Shown here one piece after another: positions 9,629 to 18,710 of a stretch of 64,000 nucleotides of DNA; position 1 is the first letter of the stretch, and each line of letters opens with the position of its first letter. The notes below the pieces were generated by a model that was not told where the DNA came from, did no database searches, and saw only the letters and a list, made by a program, of their open reading frames with translations. The stretch is from Brachybacterium tyrofermentans (lineage in GTDB: Bacteria; Actinomycetota; Actinomycetes; Actinomycetales; Dermabacteraceae), in the NCBI RefSeq assembly GCF_014897585.1, contig NZ_JABUXW010000003.1, forward strand, positions 124,001-188,000. Reading direction: 5' to 3'. Position numbers and translations under genes: made by a program.

Positions 9629-9636
9629 GGCGATCG

Positions 9637-9642
9637 ACTGTA
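9637..9642 (-). promoter_or_regulatory. -10-like hexamer for the MHS transporter
   Basis: TACAGT on the minus strand ends 8 nt before the GTG at 9628. This would give an almost leaderless transcript and favours that start over the upstream ATG. Confidence 0.45.
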
Positions 9643-9802
9643 GACCCGAAATCCCGCCATGCGGACGACTCTGACACATCGTGAGACGACGGTCGGCAGG
9701 CCGTCAGGTCACGAGACGGCCCCGGTCCTGGAGCACAGCCCCGCCCCTGCCCTTTCGATGAAAGGATGATGGAGGCATGCCTGAAAAACTCGAGGGGAAC
9801 CC

Positions 9803-11365
9803 ATGGAAGCACTGATACCACTCATCGGTGGCGCGGTCGTCATCATCGTCGTCATCCTGATCCTGCTGCTCATCCTGATGCGCAGCTACCGGATCGCGGC
9901 GCCCAACGAGGCGCTCATCATCACCGGTCGCAACGCGAAGGCCAGCCCGACCGGCGACATCGACCTCGAGTCCGGCAGCGCCCGGGTGATCATCGGTGGT
10001 CGGGCGATCGTGCGTCCGATCGTCGACCGTGCCTTCGTGCTGAGCCTGAGCTCGCGCCAGATCCCGGTCGAGGTCGAGGGCTACTCGATGAACGGCATCT
10101 TCCTGCGCCTGCGCGGCGTCGCGCAGGTCAAGGTCGGGGGCAACATCGAGGACGTCCGCAAGGCCTCGCAGCGCTTCCTCGATCAGCAGCAGCAGATCGA
10201 CCATTACACCCAGGAGATCCTCTCGGGCACGCTCCGCGCCGTGGTGGGCACGCTGAGCGTCGAGCAGATCATCCGTGACCGCGCCTCCTTCGCCAACCAG
10301 GTCCAGGCCGAGGCCGAGCATTCGATGAACAACCAGGGTCTGGTCATCGACACCTTCCAGATCTCCTCGATCGAGGACGACGGCTCGTACCTGCGCGACT
10401 GGGGGCGGCCCGAGGCCGCCCTGGTCGCCAAGCGCGCCGCGATCGCCGAGTCCGACGCGAATCGTGAGTCGACCCAGGCCACGAACCTCAACCTCCAGCA
10501 GGAGGCCGAGTCGAAGCAGTCCTTCGACATCCGCAACGCCGAGATCAAGGAGCAGACCGACGCCCGTCAGGCCGTCGCCGATGCCTCCGGTCCGCTGGCG
10601 CGCGCCGCGCAGCAGCAGAAGATCATCGAGCAGGAGGAGCTCATCGCGGTCCGCAACAACGACCTGCGGGAGAAGCAGCTGATCGCCGAGGTCCACAAGC
10701 CGGCCGAGGCGAAGCGCTACGCCGAGCAGCAGGATGCGGACTCCAAGAAGTACGCGCACATCGCCGAGTCGGAGGCCCAGCTGCAGGACGAGCGCAACCG
10801 CGCCGAGTCCCGCAAGGTCACCGCGGACGCCGAGGCCCACGCCATCGAGGCACGGGGTCGTGCGGAGGCCGAGATCGAGCTGCAGCGCCGCTCGAAGGAC
10901 GCCGAGGCTGTGCGCCTCGAGGGTCAGGCCGAGGCTGATGCCCTGCGTGCCAAGGGTGACGCCGAAGGTGCATCGATCCGCGCCAAGGGTGACGCCGAGG
11001 CGGAGACCACGCGTGCTCGCGCCGAGGCGTACAAGCAGTTCAACGACGCCGCCGTGCTCAACCAGGTGCTCGAGGTGCTGCCTGCGGTCGCCAACGAGCT
11101 CGCCGCGCCGTACTCGAACATCTCCAACCTGTCGGTGTTCTCCACCGATGGTGAGTCCAAGATCGGGCAGAACATCTCGCTCGGTCTCGCTCAGGTGCTC
11201 GACATGGTCAAGTCCACCACCGGTGTGGACTTCCAGGACACGCTCCAGCGTGCCGCCGATGGCGGCCGCGAGGTGCGTGAGCAGGCCGACCAGGCCGAGC
11301 AGACGTCCGGCTTCGGCGATCTCGCCGACGCCGAGGACGACTCCGCTCCCGCCGACGAGGCCTGA
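9803..11365 (+). CDS. Flotillin-family (SPFH) membrane protein
   Basis: Scaffold protein of membrane microdomains, 520 residues. One N-terminal membrane helix (about residues 5-27, VVIIVVILILLLI) is followed by an SPFH/Band 7 domain (about 30-210). A long coiled coil rich in EA and AEA repeats spans about 215-420, and an acidic tail closes the protein. This matches bacterial FloT/YuaG in layout. GAGGGG lies 5 nt before the ATG. The usual partner gene for an NfeD protein is not next to it, so it appears to act alone or with a distant partner. A terminator follows directly. Confidence 0.93.
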   Translation: MEALIPLIGGAVVIIVVILILLLILMRSYRIAAPNEALIITGRNAKASPTGDIDLESGSARVIIGGRAIVRPIVDRAFVLSLSSRQIPVEVEGYSMNGIFLRLRGVAQVKVGGNIEDVRKASQRFLDQQQQIDHYTQEILSGTLRAVVGTLSVEQIIRDRASFANQVQAEAEHSMNNQGLVIDTFQISSIEDDGSYLRDWGRPEAALVAKRAAIAESDANRESTQATNLNLQQEAESKQSFDIRNAEIKEQTDARQAVADASGPLARAAQQQKIIEQEELIAVRNNDLREKQLIAEVHKPAEAKRYAEQQDADSKKYAHIAESEAQLQDERNRAESRKVTADAEAHAIEARGRAEAEIELQRRSKDAEAVRLEGQAEADALRAKGDAEGASIRAKGDAEAETTRARAEAYKQFNDAAVLNQVLEVLPAVANELAAPYSNISNLSVFSTDGESKIGQNISLGLAQVLDMVKSTTGVDFQDTLQRAADGGREVREQADQAEQTSGFGDLADAEDDSAPADEA

Positions 11366-11383
11366 TCGCCTCGACGTCCCGCG

Positions 11384-11430
11384 GAACGCCCCGGTCCCTC
11401 CTCGCGGAGGGCCCGGGGCGTTCTTCCTTC
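11384..11430 (+). terminator. Terminator after the flotillin gene
   Basis: GAACGCCCCGG (11384-11394) pairs with CCGGGGCGTTC (11413-11423), and an inner CCCTCC/GGAGGG stem closes the hairpin. A T-rich stretch (TTCTTCCTTC) overlaps the end of the stem and follows it, a classic intrinsic terminator for the plus strand. Confidence 0.85.
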
Positions 11431-11524
11431 GCGGCAGCGGATCGGCTCGGCGAGACGAGACAGAGCGGGCTGGGCGCCGCAGAGCGCCCGGGATCCTCGA
11501 GCGGCAGCTGCGCAAGGCCGCAGT

Positions 11525-12463
11525 TCAGCGAGAAGGACGCGGTGGCAGCAGATCCCGGACTGCCCCTTCGAGATGAGGGTGCTCGAACCGGAATCCGGTC
11601 CGGTCGAGCACGCTCGACGTGGCGTGACGCCCCGTGAGCCCCAGAGCAGGGTCCGTGCGCAGCAGCAGCGCGCCCAGCCGGAGCACGGGGGCGGGAGTGG
11701 GCAGACCGATCCGCTGGCCGACCGCCCGGCGCAGGATGCGCATCAGCTCGGCGTTGCGCACCGGATGGGGCGCCGAGGCGACCACCACCCCTGCTGGCAG
11801 CTCGGGCCCCTCGAGTCCGAGAGCCGTCAGGACGATCCGCACCCAATCCCGGACGTGGATCCAGGAGACCCATTGGCGACCGGTGCCCACGGGTCCGCCG
11901 AGGCCGAGCTCGGCCAGGAGCAGCAGGCGGTCCAGCGCCGGGGTGTTCGCCTCCAGCACGACGCCGGTGCGCAGGATGGCCGTGTGGTCGCTGTGCGCTC
12001 CGTCCAGGGCCCGCTCCCACTGCTCGGCGACCCCGGTCATCTGAGGCAGGCCGATGGGGATCGGACTGCTCTCGTCCAGTCTCTCCTCGCCCGCGTCGGA
12101 CCAGATCGCCGTGGTCGAGGCCTGCACCCAGCGTCGCAGGGGCCGATCCAGATCGCGGCTCGCCGTCACCAGCGCTCTCGTCGCCTCGACCCGGGATCGG
12201 GTGAGATCCGCGATGGTCGCCGGGGTGGGCCGGGCATCGACGAGCCGCCCGGCGAGGTTGACGATTGCGACCTCTCCGCCGGCGAGCTCGGCGGTCCAGC
12301 CGCCCGCAGTGCGGGCATCCCACCGGACGTCGCGAACCATGCCGCGCTCCCGTTCCGGGCGCGGGGATCGGGTGAGGACCACGACCTCGTGCCCGGCAGC
12401 GGTGAGAGCTTCGCTCAGGGCTCGCCCGAGGGTGCCGGAGCCGCCGGCGATGATGACCTTCAC
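11525..12463 (-). CDS. TIGR01777-family NAD(P)-dependent epimerase (YfcH/SDR39U1 type)
   Basis: Short-chain dehydrogenase-like protein, 312 residues, of unsettled cellular role. The nucleotide-binding loop is GGSGTLG at 7-13. The family stretch VNLAGRLVDARPT and the later SRVEATRALV are clear. The C-terminus carries the small DUF1731-type domain (HPHLEGAVRDLL). The start is a GTG with a weak AGGA 12 nt upstream. The gene begins 5 bases after the stop of the flavoprotein gene, so the two form one operon. In other bacteria family members sit near division or recombination genes, and their substrate is not known. Confidence 0.88.
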   Translation of the reverse strand: MKVIIAGGSGTLGRALSEALTAAGHEVVVLTRSPRPERERGMVRDVRWDARTAGGWTAELAGGEVAIVNLAGRLVDARPTPATIADLTRSRVEATRALVTASRDLDRPLRRWVQASTTAIWSDAGEERLDESSPIPIGLPQMTGVAEQWERALDGAHSDHTAILRTGVVLEANTPALDRLLLLAELGLGGPVGTGRQWVSWIHVRDWVRIVLTALGLEGPELPAGVVVASAPHPVRNAELMRILRRAVGQRIGLPTPAPVLRLGALLLRTDPALGLTGRHATSSVLDRTGFRFEHPHLEGAVRDLLPPRPSR

Positions 12464-12468
12464 TGCGC

Positions 12469-13755
12469 TCAGCGATCCTGAGGGGCGTCGGCCGTGCCGG
12501 TCGCACCGGTCGTGTCCGTCGTACCCATCGTGGTTGTCGCACCGATCGAACCAGTCGCACCGATCTCACCGAGCAGCGCCCTCGCGTAGGTGGCGTGCAC
12601 GGATTCGTCGTCGCTGGGGTGGTACATGCCCGCGCGCACATCCCTCGAGAGCCGCTCGAGCTCGCTGCGCCGGAAGAACTGGGAGCCGCCGCTGGCGCGC
12701 AGCACCTGGTCGACGGCGCTGATCGCGGCCTCGGTGGAGCGGGCCTTCACGCCGGAGAAGTGCAGGAACCACCGTGCTCCGTGATCGGTGATCCCGGGTC
12801 CGGTCTCCCCCGTTCCCAGGGCGTCGAGGTCGGCCATCACCTTCTCGATCTGCAGCACCGAGCCGTCGATGCCGATCGCGGCGTCGGCGAGGCGCCGGCG
12901 GATGTCGGGGTCGTCGGCGTGGACCAGGTCCCGGGTGACGTTGCGGCGCGTCGCGGCGATCTGCGCCCCGACGGCGACGGCGCGTTCCGCGATGCCGGTG
13001 TAGACCGAGGCGATCAGCAGTTCGAAGGCGCCGAAGATGCCCATCACGAAGGGGTCGGGGTTGGGGCCGACGGGGGTGTCGGTCAGGATCCGGTCGGGCT
13101 CGATCCGGGCCCCGTGCAGGCGGGTGGTGCGGGACTGGGAGGCGCGCATGCCATGCGTATCCCAGTCGTCCAGCGTCTCGACGTCCTCGGTCCGCTCGAG
13201 CACGCCGAAGACGAGCCGGGGATCCGTGAGGCTGGCGCTGGCGACCCGGCCGTGGACGACCATGCGATCCCAGACGGGAGCGAGGGAGGTGAAGATCTTG
13301 GTGCCGGTGAGCCGGTATCCACCGTCCTCCTCCGTCTCGGCGCTGGTCCCGGAGTCGAAGAGCATCGCGTCGTTGCCGGCCTCGGAGATGCCGAAGGCGA
13401 ACAGGCGATCGGCAGCGGCGTCCTCGAGGATCGTGCGCACGGGGCCGACGCCGAGGCGATGGGCATGCAGGGCTGCGCCGGTGACCACGAGGTGCATGTT
13501 CATCGACAGGGCGGTCGCCGGCGCGGCCTGCGCGAGGCGTCGCTGGATCCTGCTGGCCTCCAGCAGGCTCGCGCCGAGCCCGCCCAGCTCCCAGGGCACC
13601 AGCAGGCGCAGGAAGCCGGCCTCGCGCAGATCGGCGAGGTCCTCGCGCGGGAAGGTGTTCTCGCGGTCGTGGACCACCGCGCGCTCCCGGAAGGTGTCCA
13701 GGAGGTCGTCGGGGAGGATCGTCGCCGGGTCCGTGGCAGGTTCTGGAGCGCTCAT
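12469..13755 (-). CDS. Acyl-CoA dehydrogenase-like flavoprotein
   Basis: FAD-dependent protein of the acyl-CoA dehydrogenase fold, 428 residues. It has an N-terminal helical domain, a middle beta domain (FAFGISEAGNDAM and GYRLTGTKIFTS are typical) and a C-terminal helical bundle. The branch with this middle motif includes DszC/HsaA-like monooxygenases as well as dehydrogenases, so the reaction is open. The last 30 residues are a Gly/Ala/Thr-rich tail made of degenerate short repeats, unlike the family. A -10-like TATCGT lies 6 nt before the ATG, so translation may be leaderless. It is co-transcribed with the epimerase. Confidence 0.85.
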   Translation of the reverse strand: MSAPEPATDPATILPDDLLDTFRERAVVHDRENTFPREDLADLREAGFLRLLVPWELGGLGASLLEASRIQRRLAQAAPATALSMNMHLVVTGAALHAHRLGVGPVRTILEDAAADRLFAFGISEAGNDAMLFDSGTSAETEEDGGYRLTGTKIFTSLAPVWDRMVVHGRVASASLTDPRLVFGVLERTEDVETLDDWDTHGMRASQSRTTRLHGARIEPDRILTDTPVGPNPDPFVMGIFGAFELLIASVYTGIAERAVAVGAQIAATRRNVTRDLVHADDPDIRRRLADAAIGIDGSVLQIEKVMADLDALGTGETGPGITDHGARWFLHFSGVKARSTEAAISAVDQVLRASGGSQFFRRSELERLSRDVRAGMYHPSDDESVHATYARALLGEIGATGSIGATTTMGTTDTTGATGTADAPQDR

Positions 13756-13761
13756 GTCCCC

Positions 13762-13767
13762 ACGATA
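13762..13767 (-). promoter_or_regulatory. -10-like hexamer for the flavoprotein gene
   Basis: TATCGT on the minus strand, then 6 nt, then the ATG at 13755. There is no Shine-Dalgarno sequence in the gap, consistent with a leaderless message. Confidence 0.45.
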
Positions 13768-13777
13768 GTGGTGCCGC

Positions 13778-14656
13778 TCAGCGTGCGGTCGGGACCCGTT
13801 CGAAGGCCGCCACCAGGGGGCGGTGATCCGAGGCGCGGCTGGGTCCGACCTCGAGCGCCGTCGCCTCGAGGCCGCCGCGCGCCCAGATCGAGTCGATGCG
13901 GCGCAGGGGCAGGCGGGAGGGGAAGGTCGCCCGCCCCGGGAACCTCCCCAGCGGCCGCGCCGCCGCGAGCATCGAGGCCAGCGGCGAGCGCGGCGGGTCC
14001 GGGGAGAGGTCGGTGGCGGCCTCCCGCCACCCGCTCGCCGACAGGGGTGCGAGCTCCGGGGCCCCGGGGTCGGCGTTGAAGTCCCCGAGCAGCACGGCGG
14101 GACCCTCCAGGGCTGCGGCGTGCTCGAGGATCCTCAGCACCTGCGCGGTGCGGTGCCGAGGGTCCTCGTGGTCGAGGTGCGTGACCAGCACGTCGATGGG
14201 CTCCTGGCCAGCTGGGTGCACCGTGGTGCTCAGCAGACCGCGGGGTTCGTGGAGCGCGCCGAGGGCCGGATGGCCGGGCAGCGGATGCATCGCGTGCGCG
14301 ACGATCTCGTGCCGGGTCAGCAGCGCGAGACCGTACTGCTGCCGCTCTCCCCCATGAGTAGAGGTCACGTCGGCCCCAGTCCGGCCGGTGACAGCGCGAT
14401 CGCCGCTGGCCCTGTCGGCGCCGGCACGGTCGATCGCCGCCCCGAAGCACATCTGCAGGCCCAGCAGCTCCGCCAGGCGGGCCGCCTGGTCCTCGAAGTC
14501 CGATCGGGGACCGTAGCCGACGTCGACCTCCTGCAGGCCGATCACGTCGGCCCGCAGGGCGGCGATCGCCGCAGCGGTGCGACCCAGGTCCAGACGGTCC
14601 TTGCCGTCGGCCCCGTGGTGGATGTTGTAGGTCCCGACCCGCAGCGCGCCTGTCAT
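13778..14656 (-). CDS. Endonuclease/exonuclease/phosphatase (EEP) family hydrolase
   Basis: Metal-dependent phosphodiesterase or phosphatase, 292 residues. All core EEP motifs are visible: TYNIHHG near residue 9, LQEVD near 41, GDFNADPG (metal and catalytic Asp/Asn) in the middle, and ASDHRPLVA at the end. AGGAG lies 4 nt before the ATG. An Ala/Gly/Asp-rich insert of about 30 residues (around 75-105) interrupts the domain. There is no signal peptide, so it acts in the cytoplasm. Substrates in this superfamily range from DNA to inositol phosphates and lipids, so no specific one is proposed. Confidence 0.88.
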   Translation of the reverse strand: MTGALRVGTYNIHHGADGKDRLDLGRTAAAIAALRADVIGLQEVDVGYGPRSDFEDQAARLAELLGLQMCFGAAIDRAGADRASGDRAVTGRTGADVTSTHGGERQQYGLALLTRHEIVAHAMHPLPGHPALGALHEPRGLLSTTVHPAGQEPIDVLVTHLDHEDPRHRTAQVLRILEHAAALEGPAVLLGDFNADPGAPELAPLSASGWREAATDLSPDPPRSPLASMLAAARPLGRFPGRATFPSRLPLRRIDSIWARGGLEATALEVGPSRASDHRPLVAAFERVPTAR

Positions 14657-14690
14657 CTCACTCCTGTCGTGTCACTCGCGTCGTGTCAGG

Positions 14691-14744
14691 CCCGTCGTGG
14701 CGCTGTCGCCCGTCGTGGCGCTGTCGCACGTCGCGGCGTTCTCA
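14691..14744. repeat. 18 bp tandem repeat downstream of dnaE
   Basis: Two perfect copies of CCCGTCGTGGCGCTGTCG (14691-14708 and 14709-14726) and one degenerate copy (14727-14744) fill the gap between dnaE and the EEP gene. Shorter GTCGTGTCA pieces lie just before it. Confidence 0.85.
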
Positions 14745-14753
14745 CCCGCCGAG

Positions 14754-17700
14754 TCACTGCAGGCAGCTGGGTCCCAGCAGCGTCTTCAGCGAGGCGTACA
14801 GCGCGGCCGACGGGTTCACGGAGAGCCGCTTGTCGAGCTGCATGAGCGTGGTGCGGCCGGGCTCCTGCAGGCGCAGGCGCACCTCGCTGGAGCCGGGGTT
14901 GTCCTCGAGCACCCCGCGCAGCTGCTGGGCCACCTTCGTCGTGGCGCGCATCGCGGGCAGAGCGATGGTGACGGGACCGTCGGGCCCGCCCCCGGTCTCC
15001 GGGATCGTCATCTCCATGACGCGCAGCTCCGGCATGCCCTTGGAGGTGTCCACGCGGCCCTTCATCGAGACGATGAGGTCCTCCGCGAGCTCGGTGGCGA
15101 CGGTCTGATAGGTCGAGGGGAACATGAGGCAGTCGATCGACCCCTCGAGGTCCTCGACCGTGGCGATCGCCCACATGTCGCCCTTCTTGGTGGTCTTGCG
15201 CTGCAGGGTGGTGATCAGCCCGGCGATCGTGACCATGGCACCGTCCTCGACGGCCCCGTCATCCGCGAGGGAGCTGATCGAGGTCGAGGAGTTCTGGGCG
15301 ATGACGTGCTCGAGGCCGTACAGAGGGTGGTCTGAGACGTACAGGCCCAGCATGTTGCGCTCGAAGGCCAGCTTCTCCTTGCGATCCCACTCGGGCAGGT
15401 CGGGGATCACGATGGTCGCCGCGGATCCGGTCGCCACGTCGTCCCCGCCCGCGTCGCCGAAGACGTCGCCGAAGAGGTCGTACTGCCCCTGGGCCTCCTT
15501 GCGCTTCACGTCGACCACGGAGTCGACCGCGTCCTCGTGGATGAGCACGAGGGCGCGACGGTTCGCGCCGAGCTCGTCGAAGGCGCCGCCCTTGATGAGC
15601 GACTCGATGGTGCGCTTGTTGCAGACGCTCAGCGGCACCTTGTCCAGGAAGTCGGTGAAGGACGTGAACGCGCCCTTCTCCTGACGGGTCTTGATGATCT
15701 CCTCGACCACGTTCGCGCCGACGTTCCGGATGGCTGAGAGGCCGAACCGGATGTCCTCCCCCACGGCGGAGAAGTACAGGTCGGACTGGTTGACGTCCGG
15801 CGGCAGCACCGTGATGCCGCGGTGCCGGCAGTCGCCGAGGTACAGCCCCAGGCGGTCGCGGTTCTCCTGGGTGGAGGTCAGCAGCGCCGCCATGTACTCG
15901 GTGGGATGGTTCGCCTTGAGGTAGCCGGTCCAGTAGGAGACCACCCCGTAGGCGGCGGAGTGCGACTTGTTGAAGGCGTAGTCCGCGAACGGCATCAGCG
16001 TCTCCCACAGCGCCGTCACCGCGGCGGTGGAGTACCCGTTGTCCTTCATGCCGGCCTCGAAGGAGGCGAACTGCTTGTCCAGCTCCGCCTTCTTCTTCTT
16101 GCCCATCGCGCGGCGGAGGATGTCGGCCTGACCCAGGCTGTAGCCGGCGACCTTCTGCGCCGTCTGCATGACCTGCTCCTGGTAGACCAGCACGCCGTAG
16201 GTCTCGCCGAGGATCTCCGAGAGCGGCTCCTCGAGCTCCGGGTGGATCGGCGTGATCTCCTGCAGGCCGTTCTTGCGCAGCGCGTAGTTCGTATGGGAGT
16301 TCATGCCCATCGGACCCGGGCGGTACAGCGCCGAGACGGCGGTGATGTCACCGAACTGGTCGGGCTTCATCTGCCGCAGCAGGGTGCGCATCCCGGAGCC
16401 GTCCAGCTGGAACACGCCCAGGGTGTCTCCGCGCTGCAGGAGCTCGTAGGTCTTCTCGTCGTCGAAGGGCAGCGTCTCCAGGTCCGGGGGGACCTTCCCG
16501 TTGCGCTCCATGTTCGCGACCGCATCGGAGAGCACGGTGAGGTTGCGCAGCCCCAGGAAGTCCATCTTCAGCAGGCCGAGGGTCTCCAGCGTCGGATACT
16601 CGAACTGGGTGATGATCTGGCCGTCGGAGGGACGGCGCATCATCGGCACGATGTCGACCAGGGGGTGGCTGGACATGATCACCGCGCAGGCGTGGACACC
16701 CCAGCCGCGGGTCAGACCCTCGACGCCCTTCGCGATCTCGACGACCTTCTGGACGTCGGGGTCCTCGTCGTGGATCCGACGGAACTCGCCCGCCTCCGCG
16801 TAGCGCTTGTCCTCGGGGTCGAAGATCCCCTTGATCGAGATGTCCTTGCCCATGACGGTGGGCGGGAGCGCCTTGGAGAGGCGGTCGCCCATCGCATACG
16901 GGTAGTCGAGCACGCGCGAGGCGTCCTTGAGGGAGTTCTTCGTCTTCATGACGCCGTAGGTGATGACCTGCGCGATGCGGTCGTCGCCGTACTTGCGCTC
17001 CACGTACTCGATGACCTCGCCGCGGCGGCGATCATCGAAGTCGACGTCGAAGTCGGGCATGGACACGCGGTCGGGGTTCAGGAACCGCTCGAACAGGAGG
17101 CCATGCTCGAGGGGATCGAGATCGGTGATGCGCATGGCGTACGCGACCATCGAGCCGGCGCCGGAGCCACGGCCGGGTCCCACGCGGATGCCCTGCTCCT
17201 TGGCCCACTTGATGTAGTCGGAGACCACCAGGAAGTACCCGGGGAAACCCATCTGCAGGATGACGCGGACCTCGTAGTCGGCGCGCGCCTGCACCGTGTC
17301 GGGGATGCCCGCGGGGTAGCGGTACTCCAGCCCGCGCTGGATCTCCTTGATGAACCAGGACTCCTCGTCCTCCCCCTCCGGGGTGGGGAAGTTGGGCATG
17401 TAGTTGGCGCCGTCGTCCGTGGTGCGGAACTCGACCTCGCTCATCTCGGCGATGCGCAGCGTGTTGTCGCAGGCCTCGGGGAACTCGCGGAAGAGCTCGC
17501 GCATCTGCTGGGCGGACTTCAGGAAGTACCCGGAGCCGCCGAACTTGAAGCGATCCGGGTCGTTCAGCCGGGACCCGGAGTTGATGCACAGCAGGACGTC
17601 CTGGATCGTCGCATCCTGCTCGGTGACGTAGTGGAGATCGTTGGTGGCCAGCAGCGGCGCGCCGACGGCCTTGGAGACCTCGATCAGGTCCTTGGTCACG

Positions 17701-18308
17701 CGCTGCTCGATGGACAGTCCGTGGTCCATCAGCTCGATGAAGTAGTGCTCCTTGCCGAACATGTCCTGGAACTCGCCGGCGGCCTTGACCGCCTCGTCGA
17801 ACTGACCCAGGCGCAGCCTGGTCTGCACCTCGCCGGAGGGGCAGCCGGACGTCGCGACGAGTCCCTCGGAGTACTTGGAGAGGATCTCGCGGTCCATGCG
17901 AGGCCACTTGCCCATCTGCCCGTCGAGCGAGGCGGCCGAGCCCAGACGGAACAGGTTGTGCATGCCCTCGGTGGAGCGCGACAGCAGGGTCATGTGGGTG
18001 TACGCGCCGCGCGCAGAGACGTCGTCGCCGGCGAGCTGCTGCTCCCGGGTGCCCCACTGCATGCGAGTGCGGTCATGACGGCTGGTCCCCGGCGTCACAT
18101 ACGCCTCGATGCCGATGATCGGCTTGATACCGGCCGCCTTGGCGGTCTTGTAGAACTCATAGGCACCGAACAGGTAGCCGTGGTCCGTGATCGCGACGGC
18201 CGATTGGCCTTGGCGGACGGTCTCGTCGACGAGTTTGTCGATCTTCGCGGCCCCGTCCAGGAGCGAATAATCGGTATGGACGTGGAGGTGCACGAAATCG
18301 TCGGACAT
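14754..18308 (-). CDS. dnaE: DNA polymerase III alpha subunit, DnaE1 type
   Basis: Catalytic subunit of the replicative DNA polymerase, 1184 residues from the ATG at 18308, the usual family length. The PHP domain comes first (HLHVHTDYSLLDGA at 7-20, then ITDHGYLFGAYEFY). Its metal-binding histidines look intact, as in actinobacterial DnaE1, which proofreads through PHP. The polymerase active site PDFDVDFDDRR lies near residue 415. A helix-hairpin-helix region and an OB fold (VTIAGLITTLQRKTTKKGD) follow. An in-frame ATG lies 13 codons upstream, but family alignment and a TAGTCT 7 nt before 18308 favour the shorter form. It appears monocistronic. Confidence 0.95.
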   Translation of the reverse strand: MSDDFVHLHVHTDYSLLDGAAKIDKLVDETVRQGQSAVAITDHGYLFGAYEFYKTAKAAGIKPIIGIEAYVTPGTSRHDRTRMQWGTREQQLAGDDVSARGAYTHMTLLSRSTEGMHNLFRLGSAASLDGQMGKWPRMDREILSKYSEGLVATSGCPSGEVQTRLRLGQFDEAVKAAGEFQDMFGKEHYFIELMDHGLSIEQRVTKDLIEVSKAVGAPLLATNDLHYVTEQDATIQDVLLCINSGSRLNDPDRFKFGGSGYFLKSAQQMRELFREFPEACDNTLRIAEMSEVEFRTTDDGANYMPNFPTPEGEDEESWFIKEIQRGLEYRYPAGIPDTVQARADYEVRVILQMGFPGYFLVVSDYIKWAKEQGIRVGPGRGSGAGSMVAYAMRITDLDPLEHGLLFERFLNPDRVSMPDFDVDFDDRRRGEVIEYVERKYGDDRIAQVITYGVMKTKNSLKDASRVLDYPYAMGDRLSKALPPTVMGKDISIKGIFDPEDKRYAEAGEFRRIHDEDPDVQKVVEIAKGVEGLTRGWGVHACAVIMSSHPLVDIVPMMRRPSDGQIITQFEYPTLETLGLLKMDFLGLRNLTVLSDAVANMERNGKVPPDLETLPFDDEKTYELLQRGDTLGVFQLDGSGMRTLLRQMKPDQFGDITAVSALYRPGPMGMNSHTNYALRKNGLQEITPIHPELEEPLSEILGETYGVLVYQEQVMQTAQKVAGYSLGQADILRRAMGKKKKAELDKQFASFEAGMKDNGYSTAAVTALWETLMPFADYAFNKSHSAAYGVVSYWTGYLKANHPTEYMAALLTSTQENRDRLGLYLGDCRHRGITVLPPDVNQSDLYFSAVGEDIRFGLSAIRNVGANVVEEIIKTRQEKGAFTSFTDFLDKVPLSVCNKRTIESLIKGGAFDELGANRRALVLIHEDAVDSVVDVKRKEAQGQYDLFGDVFGDAGGDDVATGSAATIVIPDLPEWDRKEKLAFERNMLGLYVSDHPLYGLEHVIAQNSSTSISSLADDGAVEDGAMVTIAGLITTLQRKTTKKGDMWAIATVEDLEGSIDCLMFPSTYQTVATELAEDLIVSMKGRVDTSKGMPELRVMEMTIPETGGGPDGPVTIALPAMRATTKVAQQLRGVLEDNPGSSEVRLRLQEPGRTTLMQLDKRLSVNPSAALYASLKTLLGPSCLQ

Positions 18309-18315
18309 ACCCTCC

Positions 18316-18321
18316 AGACTA
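18316..18321 (-). promoter_or_regulatory. -10-like hexamer for dnaE
   Basis: TAGTCT on the minus strand, 7 nt before the ATG at 18308. The GGAGGG in the gap is only one base from the ATG, too close for a normal ribosome site, so leaderless initiation is likely. Confidence 0.45.
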
Positions 18322-18624
18322 GCCAGTCCGGACGGCCGACATGCCATCAGATGGGCGTCGGGGAGGTCACCCCGGCGCGTCCGACGGGTCGGGAATATTC
18401 GGGGCCTCGAGGCCGACTCCCCAGAAGCAGCCCTGCGCGTCCCGAACGGGCTCTCCCCCGACGGCCCGCCTGCCCGCCAGCCGCCAGCCGCCAGCCGCCA
18501 GCCCGCCAGCCCGCCAGCCCGCCAGCTCCCCAGCCGCCAGCCTGCCGGCTTCCCAGCCCGCCATGCTCAGAAAGGTTCCACTCCGATGGCACCTTTTGCG
18601 TCACCGCACGATCGAACTGCCTGC

Positions 18625-18680
18625 GCACGGAGCACGCGGAGTGGGCACCTGTGCACGGAGCACGCGGAGCGGGCGCCTGC
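18625..18680. repeat. 28 bp tandem repeat near the end of the 243-residue gene
   Basis: Two adjacent 28 bp copies (18625-18652 and 18653-18680) share GCACGGAGCACGCGGAG and differ at only a few positions after it. Confidence 0.8.
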
Positions 18681-18710
18681 TCCTGAGCAGCGACGTGTGG
18701 GAAGCGAGGC

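Larger units (their letters stand above)
18309..18710. other. Gene-free stretch with simple repeats upstream of dnaE
   Basis: About 400 bases without a gene. Positions 18470-18565 are built from short CCGCCAGC-like units repeated more than eight times with small changes. A second, different repeat sits at 18625-18680. Apart from the dnaE promoter I see no defined function. No frame in it looks like a protein. Confidence 0.7.
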
